This document shows, piece by piece, positions 56,530-64,000 of a DNA stretch of 64,000 nucleotides (positions are counted from its first letter, which is position 1; every line of letters starts with the position of its first letter). The DNA comes from Turbatrix aceti (taxonomy: Eukaryota; Nematoda; Chromadorea; Rhabditida; Panagrolaimidae), in the NCBI GenBank assembly GCA_963969345.1, contig OZ017767.1:6724739-6788738 (forward strand), given 5' to 3'. Both the position numbers and the translations under genes were made by a program. Under the pieces are notes generated by a model. The model was not told where the DNA came from. It worked only from the letters and a program-made list of their open reading frames with translations, and ran no database searches.

Positions 56530-57258
56530 ATGATGGGTTCGGTTTGCTCGCGAAGATTTAAGAAACCCGATATTTACGAATTTGCCATGCCACCGTCAAA
56601 GCACGACAAGTACGATCGAGATCCCGAACTACACTACGATCAACTCAATACCGAATGGGATCAGGAGGGTCAGTCAGTCATCAACGCCATCGTTACACCT
56701 CGCAGGTACGGTAGACACCCCATCCCATTCTCTCTGACCACGAAATTTTTTAGGGAAGTTGTCGGTCAGCCAGCTAAGGACATGAAGCTTAACCTTATCC
56801 CCTGGAATGAGATGGGCTTCAAAATCCATCACAGACCATGTCCACACGATTTCCCCGGCTTCGAAAATATAAAAGCGACAATGGAAGAAGCAACGAGACG
56901 ACAAAATAAGGCAAAGTCTAGAGAAGGGATAAGAGATGAAATGCCGTCAACGGTACGGGATATGCCATCAACGGTCCAGCTTTCCCAGCTTTCCAGGAAG
57001 CAGAATCCGTCCAGCTTTGCGCCTCTTTCGTCTGTGAGGCGCAAGAAGAAAGATGATTCGCCTGATTCCACGCAGCAAAGCATCCGACAACTCCAGCTCG
57101 AAGCAAAGGAGGCAAAGGAATTGGCGAAGAAAGCAGCGCGAGAGGCGAAGGAACTCGCTAAGATTGCAAAGAAGAGGTTACGAAAAGAGAAAAAGAGGGA
57201 GGAAAAGAAGAAATCGAGGAGTGTCGAGAATCCAGATTTGGACGCTTGCAGTCTGTAA
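56530..57258 (+). CDS. Basic orphan with predicted N-terminal acylation
   Basis: An open frame of 242 codons (MMG start). If the second Met (56533) is used, the protein begins MGSVCSRRFKK: Gly2 with Ser/Cys neighbours and a basic cluster, a classic myristoylation plus palmitoylation signal for membrane attachment. A 48-bp segment (56706-56753, GTACGG to TTTTTTAG) can be removed in frame, giving 226 residues; both forms are open. The C-terminal 70 residues are a highly charged Lys/Glu/Ala helix, probably a coiled coil. No domain recognised. Confidence 0.6.
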   Translation: MMGSVCSRRFKKPDIYEFAMPPSKHDKYDRDPELHYDQLNTEWDQEGQSVINAIVTPRRYGRHPIPFSLTTKFFREVVGQPAKDMKLNLIPWNEMGFKIHHRPCPHDFPGFENIKATMEEATRRQNKAKSREGIRDEMPSTVRDMPSTVQLSQLSRKQNPSSFAPLSSVRRKKKDDSPDSTQQSIRQLQLEAKEAKELAKKAAREAKELAKIAKKRLRKEKKREEKKKSRSVENPDLDACSL

Positions 57259-57622
57259 ACAAGGTTTTATCGTAATAAAGTATGATAAATCGGTTTGTGA
57301 TATCGTAAATGACATTGTGGTCTCGTGTGGAAATTTTGGGGTTACGTTCGTGACTTGGAGTAACATTTGGTTTACGTTCTTTGAGGTTACGTTTACGCTT
57401 TATTCGTCGTAATTGTGGTCCCGTGTGGAAATTTAGGTTTTCGTTCGTAATTGATACCGTATTTTTGAGTAACATGTGGTTTACGTTCGTTGAGGTTAGT
57501 AACTAATGTAACTAATCGTTAGTTACGTTATGTTCGCGTTTCAGTGTTCAAATGAGTTCGATATTTTAAAAACAGATCCGTTCTTTCAGTTATCATGTTC
57601 GTTCATTACATCTGTACTGACA

Positions 57623-57968
57623 ATGTCGATATCGAAGCCGAGAATAGTACGCCGAAACTTTTTGCTGCGGCCATCCAGACTTGTAAGTTTTTGGAGTCAT
57701 ATGGGTTTAGTACTGGATTGTGATTTTTAGGCCTGCCGACTCACTTTCTCCTGAAAATCAGTTCAACATCGTTAAAATTGGTGCTCCGGATGCTAGAACC
57801 GGTAACAAGCCGCATTACTGGCGGGTCCCATTAGACCAAAGATGCAAACCCCCGCTGAATTTGCGGTCGTTCAAAAACAGCCCATTTCAAATTGGCACAT
57901 TTCAAACTATTTTTTATACTTTATTCAACGCTGCGATGCATCAGGGAACCATTGGTCTCAGTATTTGA
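57623..57968 (+). CDS. Small orphan protein, two exons
   Basis: Exons 57623-57682 and 57762-57968, donor GTAAGT and acceptor AAAATCAG, phase 0, 88 residues beginning MSISKPRIVRRNFLLRPSRL. A longer start at 57530 is possible. The nearer acceptor at 57730 leads to a stop, which supports the chosen one. It has a basic N-terminus that could be a mitochondrial targeting sequence (Arg-rich, no acidic residues for 20 positions). No family recognised. Confidence 0.45.
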
Positions 57969-58121
57969 CTACCTATGACCATGGCACGCCAAATCAGGAA
58001 AAAATATGATAGATAAATTTTTTTGAGGGAAAGCTAGCGGAAACGACGAATGCTGCAATTCGGGAAAAAAACAGTTTTATAATACAACTTGTGCGGGTGC
58101 GTGCAATGTGCCGTCCAGGAT

Positions 58122-59710
58122 TCAGGCAACTTTGTTGAGCGGTCGGCTGTTCTTGATGAGTTCCTCGGCGACAGAGGAGTGTCCGTGCCGAATGAGGGCA
58201 TCGGTAAGCGGGCCCTGCCAGTGGTTCTTGGTCTTGAGGATCTCGATGAGCTTGTCCATCTGGTCGCTTGTCTGTTTCTGAAACGTGATCCGTCATTGTC
58301 ATTGTCTCCTTCCAATCTTTCTCCTTTTTTGCCTACTTGTGTTTTTGTCTCGTCCGTCAATCAAGGCAGACAGAGGTTGTTGCGCGCGCGCGACAAAGAC
58401 ATTTGACACATTTCCCGGCGTGTTTTACCCCCAGCGGAGGCAAGTTGCTTCTTGTTTGTTGTTGGCTAGCCAGCGGGATATGCTTGCGCCCGGCTTTCTT
58501 TTGGACTGACCAGGAGGCAGAGCTTTGAGTACCCCTTCTCACCTGGTCACCTGGGTGGTCTTTGTTCTGCCCAGGTGCCCTCTCAGGTAAGAAGAGGCGC
58601 GGATTCACGCTGCGCAATGTGTCGGGTCATTTGTCCGACCTACCGACTGTCTCGACGCTCAATGCGCCATGATCATGATCATATTTTTTAATCGTAATCG
58701 TTTTTATTTTGTTCGTATTATTTATTTTTTCCTACTGTCGACAACGGCGACAGCGGCATTTTCGCTCTCGCAGTATTATCGGATTCTGAGGCAAGTGGGA
58801 TTGCTCAAGACCGCGCCTCCTTTTCACTTCGTCAGACACACTTATGCGCCCTATCAGCCCTACCAGCATCATCGGTTTGTGCCCCCTCCATCGCCTCCCG
58901 AAAAAACTTTTTCCAACGTTCAAACCCCAGATCCGGAAGAAATCGGTCGCAGGACATCAGTTGTGATCCCGAATGCGATATCCATAGATCTGGGATCCAA
59001 GTACAACTACAATAATGTCAACAGGAGGATCAAGCCCCGGATTGATCGGCATCCTTCACTTATGCCCTTTAATTTGAAGCCAAAAGGTATGTATTATCTA
59101 AGCACAGGTGTACCTGTGATGATTGCTAATTTTTAGTGGACATCTGCGTGACGGGAAACCTGGTCGAGGACTGTATGCCGGACAAGCACTGCGATTCGCA
59201 CTTGGTAGGCTTTTAGAAGCAAAAAAAACTTCTGGACCCCTGTTTTTCAGCTTTGCCGTCTGGCACATGAAACCAAATACTGTTGCGCGGCGAAACACTA
59301 CTTCTGTCCCCCTGTGAATTTTTTAAACGTGCGTTGCCAGAAACGGAATCCAGTTAACTGGTGTGATACTGATTTTGATTGCCACGCGGCCCCTACCCGG
59401 CGTTGTTGTCCTACAGGATGTGGCTATAATATGTGCCTTTGACGTGAAATTACTGTTGTTACGGTAGCCATAAAACTGCACCCCAACATTTTTGAAGAAG
59501 CAAAAAACAAACCAATGAGTAGATAGCCGTCATATCAGCGTTCTGGAGAACGCGACGTGCCACAAGAAGCGGCACCAAGTCGAGAGGATCAATCGTAGCC
59601 AGACGAGTGCGGAGCCGATCAAGATTATCCGCCTGCTCGGCTCGGATATCGGCCAGAGAGCGGGAAGGCGTGATGCCGGCTGGAGCTTCGAGGAGTGCTG
59701 GTGAAGACAT
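58122..59710 (-). CDS. CARD-only protein
   Basis: Two exons, 59710-59513 and 58277-58122, joined in phase 0 across a 1235-bp intron; 117 residues. After a 20-residue leader (MSSPALLEAPAGITPSRSLA) the sequence follows the caspase recruitment domain: helix 1 DNLDRLRTRLATI, DPLDLVPLLVARRVLQNADM (helices 2-3), then DQMDKLIEILKTKNHWQG (helices 4-5, with the H-W in place of the usual G-P/A-F) and LTDALIRHGHSSVAEEL (the GxxxLAExL-type helix 6). The order and spacing match the CED-3/CED-4/Apaf-1 prodomains. There is no caspase or NACHT domain, so it would be a small adaptor or decoy in cell death or innate signalling. The donor (TTG then GTTTGT) is weak. The intron carries a whole gene on the other strand. 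Confidence 0.75.
58669..59442 (+). CDS. Secreted WAP-like cysteine-rich protein, nested
   Basis: Three exons: 58669-59086, 59137-59204 and 59251-59442; 225 residues, phases consistent, small introns of 50 and 46 bp. Signal peptide at about 1-32 (FVRIIYFFLLSTTATAAFS). The next 105 residues are Pro/His/Tyr-rich without cysteine. The C-terminal 85 residues carry about 18 cysteines in two modules; the second (NWCDTDFDCHAAPTRRCCP followed by TGCGYNMC) has the CxxDxDC, KCC-like and CGxxC pattern of WAP four-disulfide cores, which often inhibit serine proteases or bacteria. The first module is less regular. It lies wholly within the intron of the CARD-only gene on the opposite strand. Confidence 0.8.
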
Positions 59711-59883
59711 GACAGGTGTTTTTTTAGTTTTTTTGTACAATACAAAAAATTTAAAAAAAACAAGGAAGAAACAAGCTCTGAGCAGTAGTTCCTGGAACAA
59801 ATAGATTTTTTTTTTACTCGAACAAGAAAAAATGGCTTCCGGTATGTACGATTATGACGCGGCAGGCGGTAGGGGGGGGACTT

Positions 59884-60172
59884 CTAATGACGGGCCTCTC
59901 CTCGGGGCTCGTCAATGGGCACGCAAATTAGCAGGCATTGTTTGATCACATCTGTGGCATCGTCAAAAAACCCTGCTGCTGCCTTGGGCGACCGACCACC
60001 AGGCTGGGTTGGTTTCCGGAGCTCTACTACCCTGGAGAAAAAAAACAAACAAATGTCTCGCGGGCTCGGGCTCTTCAGAACGAAGGACTTCTTCCTCTTC
60101 CGCGGAGATGCAGCCTGACATGACAACTCAGATTACTCACCCCAGTCAAAGCCCAGAAATCGCTTTATCATT
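59884..60172 (-). CDS. Uncertain small gene, ultrashort introns or decayed
   Basis: Three coding-like pieces on the minus strand: MIKRFLGFDW ending in a GTGAGT donor at about 60139; CISAEEEEVLRSEEPEPARH; and VVELRKPTQPGGRSPKAAAG running to the stop at 59884. They join in frame only if introns of about 26 and 19 bp are removed. The rest of the window has a minimum near 46 bp, so this may be a pseudogene or wrong model. No family recognised. Confidence 0.25.
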
Positions 60173-63100
60173 GACAAACGACAGTCTGAATTAAACCGGG
60201 ACCAACATTGTCTGGACAGAAGAATCAAAAATCAGACGCACTTGAGAGGAAGCGAAAACAAAAGATTTGGGGTCTGACGACAACGTTCGGCATTGTTTTT
60301 AGAAATTTTTGTTTTTGACAAAAACATTGAAAAAACACCCAAAAACCAAGGAACCTATTTTTTAGGGCTTGGCGTACATATTTTTTGGGGCATGTTCGTG
60401 TATGGCATTTTGTAGGCCACACCAATGCCAAGGGCTTCTTGCAAGGGCACTCATAAGAGAAGTCAATTGTCTTGATTTATAAGGAAGGCAAACGAGGAGG
60501 CGGACCGGTCCTGGCTGGGCTTGGTCAATTGTTTACGATTCGGGATGCCGGCAGGCTTACATTAAACAAGGTCGGACGTCGGACAAGAGCAAAGTTTTTG
60601 GCACCCCTACTGCGAGGCGATCACGCCACGCAGCAACCAACTTTGTCTGATATGAGGCAAAAACAAACAGCCACTGTTATCGTGTAACTAGTGCCGCTGG
60701 CGTTAGTTACACGATTTTTTTCTCCCCTTCCTCGACGGAGGAAGGAGGCAAAGATACCCTGAACGAGGGCAATAAAAAGGGACTGCTAGAATGCGATGGT
60801 TAGCAAGTGGCCTTTTGATGGTGGTGGTGGTGCTGCGTTTTTTGTTGGGAGACGACGTTAAAACAAGAAGAAAAAAAATTGCACATACATACATAAGAAA
60901 TGAGGGACAGGAAGTCACCATTTTTTGGGGGCCTATAGGCCAAATTGTAGATAGACGTAAAATGTAGACGGGAATAGAATGAATTTTGTTTTTTTTTTGG
61001 GAATTTGGTTTGACACGAGGAAGTTCACTTAATCATTGTTTTTTGCAGACCAACCGACTGGACAGCGGATCGGGGAAGAAAGCTGTCTCGCAGGACCCTA
61101 AAATCTGGTGTTGTGGCCTAGCCCACCCCAATGTGCCCAATTTCGATGTCCAAGGGCCCTCCTACCCAGTTAGTTCTTCACTAAATGTAAAGAAAAAGAG
61201 TAAATGAACGAGCGCGTTGTCGGAAGATTTATACTATTTACAGGCGCGGCGATGGCTCCAAAAACTGACACTTTCGATAACGGCACTGATGTGAATTTAC
61301 ATAAATTGGACAGAAATAGGGTCCAGTGTTCTTTTCGCGCGCGCGGACGGCGCAGCTCAAGGACCTGCCGGGCGGCAAAGTCGTCGGCCAGTGGCTACTA
61401 CTACTTTTCTCATTTTCACATAACTTGATGGGGGGATATCTCATCCTCTTTGCCTTTGCCTACGCTTTTGCATCCTTCGCGCCTCCGATTCGATTCAATT
61501 CGATTTGCAAGCATGTGTGCGTGTTGGAAAAAAAATCCAATCCATTCAAGATGGTTGGTTGGTTGAAAAGTCGGAAACTGGACTTTAGAAATAAATATAT
61601 AAGTGATCAGTTTTCACATGAATGACGGATGGCATCCATCCCGGAAGAGAGGTGTCGAGTGACCGGTGCCACTTCACTTCAAAGAGATAGATATTTACTA
61701 TGCTATAGCGGGTGGGTGGGAGAGGCAGAAAACCAGCATGCGCCCAAAAAATAAAATAAATATTATAAATTTATTCCGGTTTTATGTTCGACAAATTAAA
61801 ATCCGTGATTTCAATTTCAGACCAGAGTACACGACAACGACGACGACAACGGCAAAATTTTAGGCCCCCACCCGAGTCCCGGATCCAAGAGCCCATGAGA
61901 ATCTTTTTTTTTTCGAAATTTACCAAAACGGAAAAAAACATGCGTCAAACAAAGTAGGGTGGCATGACAGAAAAAAAGGAGAGAAAGCAAAAGACCAGGA
62001 TGTCAGCGGGAAGTTAGGCCCGGGTAAGCCCCTGGACTCGTTTTCTCGCGTTGTAATGCGTCTACTTGGCGAGAAAAAAAAAAGCATTTGTCATGCCGCC
62101 GCCGTCGCCGCTGCGCCGCCGTCGCCGTGCAAGGGAAATTCATCAATGGGAGGATATTTGGCTTTCTTCGCGAACGAACGCAGCCAGCAGGCTATGGTCA
62201 CAAAATATTCAACTTGACAGGCTGTCCGGTGGCAAAAACACCTGATGGTCGACGGGGACGTTTATCAAAAAAATATTGTGAGACGCAAAAAATGCAAATG
62301 TCGAATGAGTGAATTTTGCGAGGACGTGCCTGTGCTTGTATCTGCCAACAAAAACAGAAACAAGGTAACATGAGCGCAAATGTTTTTTTTTTCTACTTTT
62401 GTTGCAGCAGACAGTGTTGGTATTGACAGCGGAATGGGACATGGCCTAGGTTTCTCACTTCACTTTTGACAGCTTTTTTGGCCACCTTCGCCGGGGGAAT
62501 GCCACCCGAGACGGGCGCACGTGCACGTGGCAGCGGTTGTATACAGCGCCAAAAATAGCATGTAAACTCTAATTTGCAGACTATATAGCGGAAGAAAAAA
62601 AAAGAAAAAAAGTTGTTTTCGTTTTTTTTTCAACGCATCCGGGATCAAGACTGCCACTTTTTTTACGACTAATCAAAATCAGGCATTCCGGTGTAAAAAA
62701 AATTGTGTAAAAAAGTAGCGAAGTGACAGGTGTCAACGAACAAACCCCTGCTTTTTTAATGGTTTCGATTAATTTTATTAGGACAAAAACAAATGACATA
62801 TGTATCCAAGATCCAAGTATATTAAAAATTTGCTGTTGTGAGAAAAAAATATGTCATCGGACCCAGAAGTCAAACAAAAGGGAAACGAACGTGACTGGAA
62901 CGAGATATGTATTATATATACGATGCCAAAGTTTTTCATAAACAAAAAAATTTTACACCCTGCGGATAGGGTCTTTGACGTCATCATTGTTTTTAATGGG
63001 AGAAAAAGCACATTTTGGCACTCTTGAGACTTTTTTGATACTTTTGATACAGGGTCACAAGTAAGTACGGACGCTCAACCCAGCAGCGGGGCAAAGGCTG

Positions 63101-64000
63101 ACAATGAGTCGAAGTTGGCCTCTGCCACCCAGGGGGACCAGTACGAGATTCTAATGACCCTCAAAGGGAGTGCTCTCTGACCGCACGACACTTCCGGACG
63201 CGATGTCAACATGCATGGGTCTCGTAAATCGCCCGAGGGGATCTACAAGGAGCTTCACGTTTGCGTTCGTTTGAGTGCTGCTTTTTTTCTCTGGAGGCCA
63301 ATGAAGCAGGATCGTACTTTGCACAGCTCATTTTCTTTTGTTTTTCGAAAACATGTTTGAAAAAAAAACATGATTTGAGGTCAAAGAAAAATTTGGTGGC
63401 CTCGAGAACGTCATACGAAAGAAACATTATCAAAAAAAATCCAAAACCCCGCATTTTTCTCCAATCAATCATTTATTTGCAAAAACAACTACAGTACCCC
63501 CGAGTGTGCCATCAACATTTGGATGACATTTTGGCTGTTCAAAATGTGTGTATTTCCCCCAAAGTGCATTGGCCGTGACAAATAATGTTGTTCCTTCTTC
63601 ATGATTTACCGCTCGTTGTTTAAAATCCAATCCCGTGCAAAGTCTACAACCATGGTTGCATGTTTTGCAAAAATAATGCATATTTGTTTTTTCTATTTTT
63701 TTTTTCACAATTATCTAAAAGTAAGTGTTGGAATGTTATTTGGGGTGTGCTACTTGCAAGGTGACACCTCGAGTACATACTATTCTTCACGTGAAAGGTG
63801 TGTTTGCAAAGTTGTGTCATACCGGGAGTCGGGAGTCAGGGGTCTGGTGTACTCTCGATTCGACTAAAAATCAGATTGCAATTTATTTTACATAAAGTTG
63901 TGCAACTCAAATTTGAAAAAAAACTAAAAAATACAGATTTTTTGAAAAAAATAAAAAAAAACCTGCAGTTCTATATAAAAAACATGGCACAATACTGTCT
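60122..64000. other. Gene-poor right end
   Basis: No firm gene. A plus-strand exon candidate begins after a TTTTTTGCAG acceptor at about 61049 and ends with TGA at 61207 (TNRLDSGSGKKAVSQD); no partner exon was found. A ribonucleotide-simple GCC repeat lies at 62095-62130. The rest is AT-rich, with short overlapping frames. Confidence 0.35.

Overview
The window is nuclear DNA of a multicellular animal, most likely a nematode. Evidence: protein genes are split by short introns (46-55 bp is the common small size) with GT donors and T-rich TTTTCAG acceptors; a complete UNC-112/kindlin gene; a secreted protein of the nematode T20D4.11/DUF19 type; an RTE-type LINE; and several start codons 5-16 nt behind an isolated splice acceptor, as expected for spliced-leader trans-splicing. 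The species cannot be named from the sequence. All multi-exon models below were built by hand by matching donor, acceptor and reading phase; each model called complete closes to an integral number of codons.

Layout. 1-3600: gene-poor, with one hAT-like MITE. 3620-5807: 5'-truncated RTE retrotransposon with an intact RT ORF. 6303-7210 (+): small membrane protein. 7371-20731 (-): two sodium/calcium exchanger paralogues (5 and 11 coding exons) flanking a purple acid phosphatase. 20732-26859: about 6 kb without a convincing gene. 26860-36590 (+): four-TM protein, bZIP factor, a doubtful gene, a GT43 glucuronosyltransferase and a GT31 beta-1,3-glycosyltransferase. 37544-39228 (-): DESI2 peptidase. 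39229-42414: GC-richer divergent intergenic region. 42415-45123 (+): kindlin. 45736-47731 (-): orphan two-exon gene. 48317-50806 (+): DUF19 secreted protein and small heat shock protein. 51474-52996 (-): MGME1-type mitochondrial exonuclease. 53113-54061: foldback DNA transposon inside a 21-bp repeat array. 54490-56062 (-): W/F-motif orphan. 56530-57968 (+): two small orphans. 58122-59710 (-): CARD-only protein whose intron hosts a complete antisense gene for a secreted WAP-like cysteine-rich protein (58669-59442, +). 60122-64000: little that can be supported.

Themes. The exchangers move Ca2+ across the plasma membrane. The GT43 and GT31 enzymes are Golgi glycosyltransferases, possibly in glycosaminoglycan linker synthesis. 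Kindlin works at integrin attachments. MGME1 maintains mitochondrial DNA. There is no operon of obviously linked function, but 26860-28409 has operon-like spacing. The least ordinary items are the CARD-only/WAP nested pair, an EF-hand-like loop in one exchanger, a Transib-like 949-bp foldback element with a 5-bp target duplication, and a family of TTCGCGAA-rich hAT-like MITEs that sits repeatedly in introns.
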